A DNA stretch of 64,000 nucleotides from Syngnathus acus (taxonomy: Eukaryota > Chordata > Actinopteri > Syngnathiformes > Syngnathidae), in assembly GCF_901709675.1 (NCBI RefSeq), contig NC_051104.1:3829501-3893500 (forward strand), given 5' to 3'. A program made the position numbers and the translations under genes. Numbering within the stretch: position 1 is the stretch's first letter; every line of letters begins with the position of its first letter. Shown here one piece after another: positions 47,659 through 60,735 of the stretch. The notes below the pieces were generated by a model. The model searched no databases, was not told the origin of the DNA, and saw only the letters and a list, made by a program, of their open reading frames with translations.

Positions 47659-47963
47659 CCGTATTTTCCGCACTATAAGGCGCACCGGATTATAAAGCGC
47701 ACCTTCAATGAATGGCCCATTTTAAAACTTTGTCCATATATAAGGCGCACCGGATTATAAGGCGCACCTTCAATGAATGGCCCATTTTAAAACTTTGTCC
47801 ATATATAAGATATACATTTGGCCCGCGGGCCGGACTTTGGACACGCCTGCTGTAGTGGCTCAATAATGGTCCATATATAAGGCGCACCTGATTATAAGGC
47901 GCACTGTCGGCTTTTGAGAAAATTGGAGGTTTTTAGGTGCGCCTTATAGTACGGAAAATACGG
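47659..47963 (+). mobile_element. palindromic TA-flanked MITE, GCACTATAA subfamily (copy 6)
   Basis: TA at 47657-47658 and 47964-47965. The right end carries one change (TATAGTACGGAAAATACGG). It contains the captured GGCCCGCGGGCCGGACTTTG piece and two AATGGCCCATTTTAAAACTT blocks. Confidence 0.9.
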
Positions 47964-50900
47964 TACATGCATTTAAAATCAATAAAATACCCGTGGCTTG
48001 AAATATAGTGCTTGGATATTGCATGGCCTCATTTTGCTCACACTGTCACAATATTATCTCTGAGGTGAAACTAGAGCTGGTTGTGTTTGTACTAAAAGTC
48101 ATTTGAGACCCTTTCAGCGCAGATGTTTCGTGTTCAACTCTCTCATGATTTGATTGGCAGGCCAAGTTAGACAGCGACACGGCGCTATAATTACTGACGG
48201 CGAAGCGTATGCACAACACAAACAGAAGCCGACACAGATATCTACGTTGTGCCGAGCTGCGCCATTCATCTCACCAAAGGCAACATCCTAAGAGTTGTGC
48301 TAACATTATTCAATCATGTCGTAATTGATGTTTCCTCCCCTTTATGCCTGGAACAGACTCAAAAGAACAGACTTTTGCCAATTTGCATTTTTTTTTCCCT
48401 TTCACCTGTCTTACTGGCGTTTGTTTTTTCACTCCTAGGGCAGCCCACATGTTGCCGTAGCAATCACAGTTGATGAATGAGGGAAAGCTACAGAATGGCA
48501 AGATGAGATAAAATAAGAACTGCTAAATATGCTCAATATAAAATAATTGCGATGTTTAAAAATGGCGACTACCCAAGAATTCACTATTTTAATAATAAGA
48601 CAGTTAAAGTTGTTGCTTATGGATTATTGCAAGCTGTTTACCTAGCATAGAATGATTACAAAATCATAATACCACAAATGTGTGTGTGTGTTTTTGTCAT
48701 TAAAACGAAAGGACAAACAGAGGATGGTTTCATGGTGTGTTGCCAAAAGCTGAAAATTCATTAGGTGTCTCATTTGGACACTGATGTACATTGAATTATC
48801 TGAATTGGATTATACCTTAATTCAAATATGACCTTTAGGGACATGTAATTAAACATCAATTTCATCCCTGTGTCTTATTATAATTGTGTTGATATGTAAA
48901 TATTGATGAGAAGCTTGTTTTAATACAACTCTACACTTGAAACATCCAATTCACATTCACACTGTATTTAAAATTTGTCTTTGGGATATTAAATGACAGA
49001 TGATGAGAGGTGACCCATTTGTATGTATCCAATCAAGCCAGAGCAGCAGGAAGGCCCATTCTTCTGCCATCTGCTCCACACAGAGCCACAGTTGCCTTTT
49101 GCTCCCATTGATATCAACTGCCTGGACGAGCCATTGCGAAGCCAAGCGGGCCACAAGGAAGAGCATTCAGATCCTGCCAACTCTTCGGCTCACTTACACA
49201 AGATCACTTGGACAAATTAAGGAGCCCAAAAGTAGATGGATGATGGTGAAAACAAACAAAGCAATAATGAGCTGTGAAGAATGCATGATAATTGGCAATA
49301 CATCTGTTTATCATTTTCTTGAACTTTATGCCATCATTAGAGAGAGAAAAAAAAAATTAAAATAGGTTTGACGCATCCATGTAAATGTGTCATTATTCTG
49401 TGAGGCCAACAAATGAGGTCAAGCATTCTAAACCGTCTAATTAAGTCGGTTCGGCGACACTCAGCCAATCAAAGTTGACGAGAAGTGTTACCTCGTTAAA
49501 TAACAGCAATGAAATATTGCAGATGCACAAACCAAAACAAAACATTGACATTTCAACTCATTCCAAAACACAAACGTAAAGCCGATCACAGCAAACAAAC
49601 AAACAGCTGGCAACTGACAGCATCTCCCCGTGAAACATCTCTTTAGCAGACACTTCATGCGTGACCATTTTCATGCTACTAACTTTGGAGCAGATGAACA
49701 ACAAGGGAGGGGAAAAAGTTGTGGCTGTCACCGAGATGACAAAATGAGACATGACAGAGACGGACGATGCTGGGCAACATGCAGAGGTGCTTGCAGTTTG
49801 AAGAGGAACAACATTCATTCCATCTGAAGTGTTATGGAATAATAATAATAATAATAAAAAAAATAAAAAATAAAAAAAATAATAAATTCCCTAACGTCTT
49901 GCTAAAAGTTAAACATAAAGATAAATTTACCGGAAAAGATTTAGACAGCATTAAGTGTTGTCGTCAAAACCTGCCAGCTCCAATATAATGTTGGCACAGG
50001 GAGGCATTCTGTGAATATTTTTTTTTTTCCGTGTTGCATGCAATCTGTTTTTAAGGCTAAATATACAACTAAGAGTAGGCGCATGGCAGTTATTCAGATC
50101 TGACTCAATACGTAAAAACTAATTGGTTGACCATGACTTAAAATCCTCCTTCTCGAAGCGCTGCGTTGTTCTAAATCTGAACAGTTGAGTCTCCGCCAAG
50201 GATAAGCCGGGCCAGCCCACAGTTTTATCTGCATTTCATTGTTAGCTCTAATATGCTTTAATACTCTTTTGCCTGAAGCATCTACATACTGTGTATAATA
50301 AAACTCTATGTTGTATTAACTGGTTCATGCACAGCAGGTGATCATCTATAAATCATTATTTTATCGTCCGTCCTGACATGTGAAAGGACTGAAAACCACC
50401 GCTACTGGAAACCAACCATGACATAAATCCAGACAAATGTAGATTAATGTCATCCTAAGCTAACACGCACTGATGTGCTTTTTACATGCATACATACTAC
50501 GTACTAGAAAGAAGGAAGCGTTTCCTTCCAGGCTAGGCGGCAGACACCAAACACTTGCTGCATGATATCAAGTATGATTTGTGCCTAAAGACACAAGCTT
50601 TAAGCTCCGATCCGCCACTGTTTTCGTTACGATTAACCACGCGGCGGAGCAGAATGTCTTTTAGTCCAGAACTGTTCTGCAGGATTTGCAGCACTGTTTG
50701 TCTTCTTAAATCTACAAAAGAGGGCTTGGCAAATGAACCCTGAGCCCAGTGAATATAAACCAACACGGGGAGACGAAAAAAAAATCAGTAAGAAAAACTA
50801 TGAAGTATCCACAAGTGTGTAAATACCAACACCAGAATATTCCAGCGCTATCTAACACAGACTTGTAGGTCATTAGCTTAGAGAGATAGTTTGCCCTAGT

Positions 50901-51639
50901 GACATTTCAACTAACATAGTCAGTCATTTCCCGCTAATGAATATGTTCGTGTCTGGCCAGAGAAGGCCCGTGTAATTTTTCCCTCCTTTTATCACAAGGA
51001 TGCAGGCCGGCACAGTGGTGGCATACGTTCAACATTGTGCAGGGACAGACAAACAGGCTCTGCCAACAAGATGGAGTGTTTATGTATTTTTCTCATCAGC
51101 AGTAATATTCAAATACCTCTGCTTATTGCTATGTATGCACCAAAAAAAAAAAAAAAAAGTCTTTGGCTGGATGTCTCAGTTTATGGGCATTGATGACAAT
51201 TGAATGAGTCCTTCTGACCCACAGGTTGTAATCATCGTCATAACCCGCCCACTTACTCACTTACTCTCTACAGTATCACTCACCTCCTCCGCTAAAGACT
51301 GCTGATTCGTGTGTGCTCATTAACTTATGTTGGGGGGAAAAAATATTTTTGATTATGGTGGGTTGGTGGACTTTAATTAGTTCAACACTTAAGTCCTATG
51401 CATTATTCAGATGCATTACTTAGTTGTGTAGGAGGCTTAAAAAAACACATTAATTTTCTGGGGAATCACACATGTAGTGCAAAAAAAAAATAACAAAGGA
51501 AAAAAAAAAAAAGAAATAGGTTTAGTTCTTGCAGTTACTTTGTTAACAATGCCTCCATGTCTTTTTACAGAGGGATCTTTCAGGTAAATAAAATATGTTT
51601 GCCAGTGAGTCAGACGTAGCTTAGTACAAAAATAAAGGT
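47964..51639. other. upstream adarb2 intron or 5' region, no gene seen
   Basis: Simple repeats only: (TG)n near 48680-48691, an AAT tract at 49838-49885 and A runs near 51141 and 51481-51513. Otherwise unique sequence. Confidence 0.7.
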
Positions 51640-51735
51640 GAAAATAGGCTGGGAAAGGCTCCAGCATGCCCGAGACACTCGTGAGGATAAACTGTTCGAT
51701 GATGAATGAGTGAATGAAGGAATGAAGGAATGAAA
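51640..51735 (+). repeat. LINE-type 3' tail (L2/Maui-like) with GAATGAAG microsatellite
   Basis: ATAGGCTGGGAAAGGCTCCA, then GCATGCCCGAGACACTCGTG and AGGATAAACTGTTCGATGAT lead into a GAATGAAG-type tail. This string is the usual 3' end of L2/Maui-type LINEs and the SINEs that use them in fish. Only the tail is present. Confidence 0.65.
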
Positions 51736-52055
51736 GCTCAGTGGCCTAGTGGTAGAGTGTCCGCCCTGAGACTGGAAGGTTGTGGGTTCAAACCCCGGCC
51801 GGGTCATACCAAAGACTATAAAAATGGGACCCATTGCCTCCCTGCTTGGCACTCAGCATTAAGGGTTGGAATTGGGGGGTTAGATCACCAACTGATTCCC
51901 GAGCGCGGCACCGCTGCTGCTCACTGCTCCCCTCTCCCCCAGGGGATGGATTAAAATCACACGGGGATGGGTTAAATGCAGAGGACAAATTTCACCACAC
52001 CCAGGTGTGTGTGTGACGATCATTGGGACTTTAATCTTTAATCTTTTTTAATGTA
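51736..52055 (+). mobile_element. tRNA-derived SINE
   Basis: An A-box-like TGGCCTAGTGG (51742-51752) and a B-box GGTTCAAACCC (51785-51795) form a pol III promoter. A fish-SINE body follows (TTAGATCACCAACTGATTCC, then GGGATGGGTTAAATGCAGAG) and the tail is CTTTAATCTTTAATC. It is inserted directly after the LINE-type tail. This is a retroposon, not a functional tRNA gene: the tRNA part has no anticodon arm I would trust. Confidence 0.85.
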
Positions 52056-54239
52056 TACAGGTTAGTTTTGGCAAAGTACCAAATTACAAATGATGATGTT
52101 TGAATAGTTTTCATCTTTCTAAGTATAAATAATAATATAGAAAATAGTTTTGGGCATATATATGTACCGTAAATTTTGGACTATAAGCCGCACCGGACTA
52201 TAAGCCGCACCAGCTAAAATTCGGGGATATTTTAGTTTTTTTCATTTTTTATTTATATCTTTTTTTTTAACTTTCATTCTTTATATTTTGCTAAAGTACA
52301 ACTTTGGCCAGAAGCTTAGTGAAAATTGAGGGAAATGTGTTTAGCCAATTATTAATAAGCTAATATCATAATATCCCTTTTTTCTTACTTAACATAACTT
52401 CATGTAATGTGATTATTACTTCAATGCATTGGATTTAAATTTACCTGTCAACTCAGAGCAACCTTTTCATTATATTTGCGAGTGTGGATTCTGTTTTACA
52501 TTCCAGGGTCCAAAAGCACTACCAATTTAACATTTCACAAAGTCAAACTGTGACATTTACATTGACTATTACCCTCCCAAAGCCGAGATGAGGAGGAAGT
52601 GGCGCACAATCATGCTACATTTTAGCAGCTCATTTTAAGTGGCTTAGCGGGTAGAGGCAATCTGCAGAGGGCACCTTCAGCAATCAACAGCACTCGCTGC
52701 CACAAGCGAGGTGCATTATGGAGACTCAAAAGTACGGAACAATGCGATTAATCCTACAGGATAAGAAAAAAGAAGGCAATTCAAAGAAAATTATACTTCC
52801 ACAACCTATTTGCTTTGCACGGCTCTGTTTGAATAAGTACTTTGTTTAATAATCATTGAATGAGGACAATTCTAAAAGGTGAACACGGTGGGACTGGCGA
52901 CTTCTGCTGTATTTTTTTCTTTCCTACTTCTCACCAGAATTGTATTTTGTGCTTGAGTGAATTAGGTGATCATTTTTTATCTTACATGCCGCGGTGGCTT
53001 CTGGAGCTTCTTGCTTCAATTGGAGAGGAAGAAGAAGTCGAACATTTATCGCATGCTGAGGTTAATCTCCTGAAATGGTGGGATTTGGTCAGAGAGCAAG
53101 TAGAAAATCCACGCTTGCACTCGCAAGCTGCATTACAGTCACACTTCCTGTTTTATTTCTTCACCCCCCCTCCTTCGTCTTTACGATAGAAGTAAAATCC
53201 TTGAAGCTCAAGACCGTTGACAAGGCAAAGCAGCAATGCATAAATTAACAGCGACTATACTCGTCACTCGTTCAGATTCACCGGTAATGTTATATCCTGT
53301 TTGAATCGTGCCTTTAAAAAGGTACGAAAACACCTGCTTGGATTGCAGGTGATTCATTTACTGTGGCGAAAAAGCAGATGGTAAACGTCTCTGTTGGAAA
53401 TGCTTCTAATTACTGAAAAGTTATTCATGGACTTGTTGACAAATAAGATGTACTTATTTTAAGAAATCTCAAGAAAAAATCTTTCAGTTCCTTCACCTTT
53501 TTGCCTCGTTCACAATTATTGCCTTCTGAATCTTCTCGAGAAGCACCTGTCATGTCAAACCTGTCCGCCCAAGGGACAACAAATAGCTCAAATCATACTT
53601 TCACCAAAAACATTTCTCCCTGACCGACCATTGAGATATGTCCAAAACAAACTGAAGATATCACTTACAATAACTCCAAGCTGTGAATTCCTCCTCCAGA
53701 CTGGCAGGAAAATGTTCTAATTTGAAGCATGCTGTTATTGACAAAGAAATGTCTGACCCGCTGTCAGTAATGAGAACTGCTCTTACCCATCCTGTCAGGC
53801 ACTTTAACAAACCACTCGCAAGCCGTAACGGCTCGTACCTCAGGCCGGCGGTCTCATCGCTCGGCGCTGCGTACTTGCCCGTGTACAATATCTCCTCTCA
53901 TTAAGTCAGTTCTAATGTGTCCCTCCGGCAGGAATGGCGTGTAATGTGAAGCTGTCTCATTAACGCTGTCACGTCACTTTCATTTAGGAGCTATCCAACA
54001 GCATTATGCGCCTCTGAGCACTTGGGGGCCCTCCCAGGCTAGTTCAGCATGTCCAATGCTTAGCGCTTCACATTTTCTTAACTTTCACTCATTATGGCTG
54101 GATTATATATATAAAAAAAAAACATATTCCCAAAGGAGTTGTGTCAATTGAATCGTGTGTGGTACTGTAATCTAATAAGCGTGAGTGGAAAACAAAGCTT
54201 GGTGAAGATAATTAATCAATGGCCAGTCCTCAAGTAGTA
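52056..54239. other. upstream adarb2 intron or 5' region
   Basis: Near 52167-52230 it has a one-ended fragment beginning CCGTAAATTTTGGACTATAA, with two AAGCCGCACC motifs. This is a relative of, but distinct from, the palindromic MITE family. The rest appears unique and has no recognised gene. Confidence 0.65.
52167..52230 (+). mobile_element. one-ended fragment of a second palindromic MITE family
   Basis: Preceded by TA (52165-52166). CCGTAAATTTTGGACTATAA and GCCGCACCGGACTATAAGCC parallel the CCGTATTTTCCGGACTATAA / GGCGCACC pattern of the main family with consistent differences. I do not see a matching right end. Confidence 0.6.
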
Positions 54240-54546
54240 CCGTATTTTCCGCACTATAAGGCGCACCAGATTATAAGGCGCACCTTCAATGAATGGCCCA
54301 TTTTAAAACTTTGTCCATATATAAAGCGCACCGGATTATAAGGCGCACCTTCAATGAATGGCCCATTTTAAAACTTTGTCCATATATAAGATATATACAT
54401 TTGGCCCGCGGGCCGGACTTTGGACACGCCTGCTGTAGTGGATCAATATTGGTCCATATATAAAGCGCACCTGATTATAAGGCGCACTGTCGGCTTTTGA
54501 GATTATTGGAGGTGTTTAGGTGCGCCTTATAGTGCGGAAAATACGG
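54240..54546 (+). mobile_element. palindromic TA-flanked MITE, GCACTATAA subfamily (copy 7)
   Basis: TA at 54238-54239 and 54547-54548. It is collinear with copies 2 and 6, including the captured GGCCCGCGGGCCGGACTTTG piece. Confidence 0.9.
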
Positions 54547-55804
54547 TAGCTTGGGTCGTTATTCCCAAGACAGATAATGGGACGAATATAAAGTAAATTG
54601 TTTTTCTGATCAAATTTGGTTTTGAATACGCAGAAGTCAAAAATGCACTCCTGCCTTTACACTAAAGTTAAAGAAAGGTCAACAATGAAATAATTAGCAA
54701 AGAAAACATGTATAGTATGTATCAGGAGTGATCCTCAATTATCCATAACCATAGAACAATTTGTAGCATAGATCTGAAGTGGTGAGTTTCTTGTCTCTTG
54801 GGCCTTTTCCAAACAAATTATGAGCAGTTCACTTGACACCGCTTATGACTGACAAAATGCCAGGCAAACATTTAGAGCGAACAGCAGGCTGTGTTTGAGC
54901 TTGCTGACAACACAATCTCACATCTCTCCCTTCACCAATCTTGACACTTTTTTTTTTTTTCCTCAGCATTTTGTTTCCCCCATCTTTATCAATCCCTAGC
55001 TCATTTGATCACCCGCTTCCTTCTCTATCATTGTCCAAAGCAGAGACAAATTAAACGACCCCCCCTACACAGTCTAATGGTGGAAACATAAGCCTCTGGC
55101 AGTGCTCTATTAGCCAGGCTGCCTATTTGTTAACTGGCTGGATTAATGTGCTGCACTTGATATGGGAGGCCACCTGCTCACACAGTGAAGGGTATTCACA
55201 AGCTCACCAGTCCGCTCACTAATCTTCCTCCAAGGATGATTGCAGGTTTCTGTTGCATGATAAGGCAGCTCCTCTCTTTTTTTTTTTTTTTTTTAGATCA
55301 GTTCATGATTTGAGAAGTCAGACGAGACTCCTCCCTTCAGTATAGAATAGTCAGATCTTTCTACAGATGGCTCAAAAGGTTTGTGCTAATGGCCTAAGTT
55401 GTAGGTTATACACACAGATATGCAAGAGCACACACACAGAGGTGATGTCACACTGTCAGATACCCATGGGTAGCGCTATGTTCCACGTCAGGGAAGAGAA
55501 ATGATCTGTGAATCCTTGGGGAGTAGTCGGCTAATGTGCACTGAGCCTTGGGTCTCTGCACTCCCTGGATAAGTGAAGGATATTTCTGTTTCCCCTTTAA
55601 AAAATTAAATGATAAAAACACCTTATGGTTGCCTCCACCAAGTATGAAGTTGAGTGTGTGTGAGACTGGTATTATTTTTTTATTCAGAAACGATCACCAG
55701 ATTTCGCACAACTTTATAGAAGTGTGTACATTGAGTGAATTTTTTATATTTTTTGCAGAAAGCTAGAAAACCCCCGAAAAATGCTGATAAAGATTCGAGT
55801 AGAA

Positions 55805-55940
55805 ATATGGAAAGAAATACCTGGGAAAAAAATCACAACTTCCCCAAGAGACTGGCTTGGCACCTTTGGGGTCCAAGCATATTTCAGAGGGAGGGGGGAA
55901 GGGCCCCCGCGGCCCCCCCTCTAGCTCCGCCTGTGACTCC
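55805..55940 (+). repeat. copy of the unnamed dispersed repeat (best preserved)
   Basis: AATACCTGGGAAAAAAATC, GGCTTGGCACCTTTGGGG, TCCAAGCATATTTCAGAGGG, a GC-rich GGGCCCCCGCGGCCCCCC block and CTCTAGCTCCGCCTGTGACT. The other three copies align to parts of this one. Confidence 0.6.
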
Positions 55941-57189
55941 GCTTTGACTCGATAGGTTTGTTGTTTGTTACGATTGCATAGTAGTCAATAAGTTGGAAAT
56001 GAACCACTATATAGGTGAGAATTTCATTTTTTTTTATACACTGGCAAGCAGAGTCTATACCAAGTAACAAAGAATAACTAGCCAATTATATTTCATTGTG
56101 GCCCCTCTGTGTCAGATAGAAATTTTAACAAACCTGAACCAAATGATCTGTTTTGTTTTTTCATACCTCAATTGATTCAATGAGAAACAAAGGTGCTAAA
56201 AGCGGGAGGCGCTTCGCTTGAATGGAAAATCATTACAGAGAAATGAGAGAAAGCGAGACGATGATGATGAGAGCGAGCGAGAGAGAGAAACATAGTGCCA
56301 CCACTCTCGGAGTAGACGGGTGACACGACGCCCTGCGCCCGCGGCATCAGCCGTCATAAAAACAGTAATAGAGTGAACACACATTGTCATTAGCGATTGA
56401 TTCATTTCCAATTCGCCATTCATTTCAAAGGGGTGGGATGGGGGGGGGGGCATGGTGGCCTTTTTTTCCCCCACCCCGGGCTACAGTCCTCAGCTCCGCC
56501 TGACATAACAGTGGTAATTACTGTGCTTTCTGCTCCCGCCCAGCAAGCTGTTCGCTCTCATACCACAATAAAAAATTGAATGAGTATTTGAGCGCAAAAC
56601 GCACATGATGGGAAAAGGAGGAAGAAAGACATGCTGAGTGAAAAAGGGGAAATCAAAAGAGATGGAACACAATCACAGAGTGTGATGTGAATAATGACGC
56701 TATTTTAGCCCTGATTGTCACATTGCTTGACTTGTTGTGTGGGAAAAGTGTTACAGCAAGGACAAAGTTGTGAAGGAAGGTGAGAAGAGAGGCGTGTTGT
56801 GCCTGAGTGAATAAGTGAATGCACGCCTTGAGAGTGAGCACGCTTGAGTCATCAAGTCCAAGTTAAGATTGCAAAGGGAGCAGTGACGCATCCCCACGTG
56901 AAGGCCATCCAATTCTCCACTGCTGATAAACACACCGGGACGCATATGATGAATGACAATGTGACGCTGACCTGTGGCTCGGGTTTATATCAGGTGCCTT
57001 GGCCTGTTGGTGAGAGGCCACTGACTGACTGGAGATGTGATGCAACACATGTAATGAAATTCCGCAAGCGGATACACGCTAAGGAAAAAAATAGTTATCA
57101 CCTGTTATGAGAAAGCATCAAGAGCAATACGGGGTAAAAATAGAATAAATAAATATTGATTTTAATACATGAATACAAATGCGACCTGT

Positions 57190-57470
57190 CGGTAAATAAT
57201 ATTTAATGGTTGTATTTATATGTTTAAAAAAATATTTTTTTTATTAACATTTTATTTCAATTTAAAAAAAATAGATATATTTTTTTAAATACATTTTTAA
57301 ATTATTTAAAAAAAAAATTGAATAAATAATATATTATAAATATACGCTATCCTATTGGTATTGCTCTGCTCTTTAATGGTTGTATTTAAATATATTAAAT
57401 CTTTTAAATACATTTTAAAATAAACTGAAAAAAATATTAAATGTAAATATACATTATCCTATTGGTATTG
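57190..57470. repeat. AT-rich segment with partial direct duplication
   Basis: TATCCTATTGGTATTGCTCT occurs at about 57348 and again about 102 bp later. TTTAATGGTTGTATTTA occurs near 57200 and near 57371. The surroundings are A/T low complexity. Confidence 0.75.
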
Positions 57471-58866
57471 CTCTGCTTCCTCTGCATCAAAAAAATATGA
57501 GCAGCCTGGAAACCTACATATAGGGGACACATGTTTAGTAAGTGGGGAACATTACTATTCTGCCATAACCTGCTCTGGAAAGCAGCTCGTTCATTGCACT
57601 GGAGGCTACCCAGTGGTGTGGAGAGGGAAAAAAAATGAACTCCATCACGTTCATCTATCACACAACCTGCCTCCAATGCTCCACAGGACACAAAAAGGGG
57701 GAAAAACAAATGGCAAAGCAAATCAATTACATGAAAAAGAATCATGTCACCTGTCAAATATACACTCGGCTCTGTGTTGTACTATTTTTTTTTCTTCTTC
57801 AACAGTGCACCTTTTCAAGATTGAATTTTGAAAACCTCATACATTATTAACACTCTTTAGGCTTCCCTCCTCCCTCACTTAGGAAAAAACATGTTTGTTC
57901 ATGGCGTTAATGCACTTTATAATCCAACACAGTAGTAGTAATGTAACAAACATCTCTGCTTCACTTTCACAATGCTTAAGAAAGTAAACATTAAACTAGA
58001 GGCAAAGGGCGGGAATAATCAATTGTCAAGCACTCTTCCTAATTATCACGAAGTGAACCACGATGTGGCCTTGAAGGGACTGACGGCGACCATTGTGATT
58101 AACTGGGGAAAAAAAAAAATCTTAAAATACAGTTTTAAAATCTGAAACTAGTAAAAGGCACTTGAGGGTAAAAAAAACAACACCAGTGTTGTCAAGGAAA
58201 GAAGTACCACTTGGAAAACACAATCTTGACAAATACTATTGGAAGGAGAACATTTTTCCGAGATGTACGATCTTAATTATATGTGTTTGAAAGGTAGCAG
58301 ACAATTTGTTTGACTTGTAGAATGTAGATTACGTCAATGGCAATTCGTAGAAACTAATTTAATCCCCTTTTAAGGTCAACATGTCAAAATCTGTCAAATC
58401 TGGAAGAGAAGACTTGAAGTGCAAAATGTACAAAATGACAGACAAATGAGAAAGAAATCTTTGCCATCTCTTACCAATTATCTTGTTAATTACAAACCAT
58501 TGTCAACCGTTTCCACTGTGAACAGGCAAGCTGATTATACAATGCATTTCCCGCCACTCTCCGGAGCCTAATCAGTAATGACTACCTGCGGCCGAATCCT
58601 AGCACAGAACCCATTTGGCCATTTTGGGCTGATGAGGACCACTGGACTATATTTGAGAAGTTTTGAGACACATTTTCTTCAGTAAGTGGGAGCTTGTAAG
58701 TCTAATTTTCACACATTTTTTTTTTTGAGCTATGAGTAACATTACAATCATAAATTTGCTAATACTTACTACTGTGAAACTATCACGACACGTGGGAGTA
58801 TTAGCAAAAGTCCTAAACATTTGGTTTCTTTTAATCAATTTATCCATCTGGAAAAAAAACCATACA

Positions 58867-58887
58867 GTACATACATACATACATAGC
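58867..58887. repeat. (CATA)n microsatellite
   Basis: A short CATA tetranucleotide run. Confidence 0.85.
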
Positions 58888-60735
58888 AGGCAGGCACAGA
58901 GGCAGTGGTGCAATTCACTGCTTACAGTAAGTGTGCGTCCTTGTCCGTGCTCATGAATATGTGCTCATGTGACTAGTCAAACAGATAAAAACCTGGCGAC
59001 CTTCAGAGGTCAGGGCTCCACTGGCAGACGACTCATCAGTCATGTATGGCTGCTCTGATGCCATGCACATCGTCTGAATAGGTTTATTCTACTTTGTCAG
59101 TCCTCCGGCACTTATTTGAATAGGAAACAGTACAAAAGCTAAGCAAAATATACAGCTGAAGTCTACAATTTTCCCGCAACATAAGCATTACCGCAACAGG
59201 CTCTGATTGTGTGCACGTACCAACCCCAGAGGCAACACAGGCCAAAGCTGTGATCTCCTCACTGGAGCGCAGACCTCCACTAAAGCATCCTAATCATGTC
59301 TAACTGACTTGTTTAATTGAAGAATCGTGGTATGCCAGGCAATAACGTCGATTGCAAAGCATGCTTTTTCATGACACCTCCATCTGTTGAATCTGGTGGC
59401 TAGCTACTCCACTTTGGCACAATGTAACAGCAAAAAAAAAAAAAAATCAAATTCCTAAAATTGCATATTTATCCTCGGATCATGAGCCACCCGCTTTCAG
59501 AGTAATTTGTTATCTAATGTCATGTAATTGTATAAACCTGCTGTCTGACCAACTAACAAAGCCATTCACGAAAACGGCAGCAATAATAATCTCTTGCTTG
59601 CTTCTGCAGGGGAAGATCTCCAACTTTTTTAGTTGGACTGATCAAATTAAAGCTCACATTATTTAAATTTAAGCCATGACAAGTTCAGCACATTATAAAG
59701 TGCTCCTATCTTTTAGTTGGTAAGTGCCATATACTGTAGTAGTGACTCGACAGTAGTTGAGTTGGACTTTTGAATGTAGGGCTCTTCTGTACGCATGAAG
59801 TGATGGGGATGGATGGATTAATGAAGGAGAATGATGGAGAGGGTCCCAACGGATTCAGCAGGTATAGGAAATGATGGGGGATGGCAAGCGTGAGGGTGAG
59901 AAGGCATGCCAAGACAGAGGAGGACTGGTTGGCGAGATGGAGGGCTGGATGACAGTGGAGTGGAGAGAAAGGAGAATGCTTCACTGCTTCCACTTGACAG
60001 CTGAGTGAGAGGGGAAGCGGAGTGGCTACTCCATGTAATTTGTTAGCGGGTCCATGATGCATGCAGACATAATACCACACCAGGACCGGAGAACACAAAG
60101 CAACCCGGCTAAAGACAGATGACTGATACTAGGGGAGAGTTTCAACGGGGTGCATCAAGTATGAGAGAAGAATGTAAAAGGTCTTGGCAAATAATCTGGC
60201 GAAGGGTGATGATAGATCAAGATGAGGAGGGGTCCAAGTACAAAGCCTTGTGGTACGCCTTGACCGGTGGCAAGAAGACCAGTTTGTCTGATTGGCTCCA
60301 ATTTTTACACAAAATAATGAGCAAGTTTAATTTTTTACAAATGTTTGCACTGCGATTATATTTGATTAGCTGTTACATTAAAAATAAAAAGGCCTGTTTT
60401 GCTTTAGGAGACAGTTTATGTAATTTTCAAGAGCCTGGTGTTTGTAAGGGAAAGGTCTGGAAGGTAATTCTGAAACTAAATGAGTCACTAAACACTGTCT
60501 GCTGTGTGACTAACACATTCATACTACACAAAACATCCCACTGCAGCTTCCAGCCCACACTCATTTCGATATTACCATAATGAAATGTACAATTGCATTA
60601 CGTGCCTTCAGACTCCGTCTGAAGTGAAAATGAAGTGGTTATGGATCGATTGAGCAGAAAACGGAACAATGATGGCGACCAAACAAATTGACCCTAGAAT
60701 TGCCCTACTTGTGATTCATATTAATGGTGGAGAGG

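Noticed and set aside
51736-51810. A tRNA gene
   Set aside because: A and B boxes are present but the sequence continues into a SINE body and tail and lacks a convincing cloverleaf.
59706-60098. 130-codon minus-strand frame
   Set aside because: Pro/Ser/Leu-rich low-information translation with no domain and no homologue recognised.
60119-60580. 153-codon plus-strand open frame
   Set aside because: No recognisable domain, low-complexity neighbours and no splice or promoter evidence; length is compatible with chance in 64 kb.
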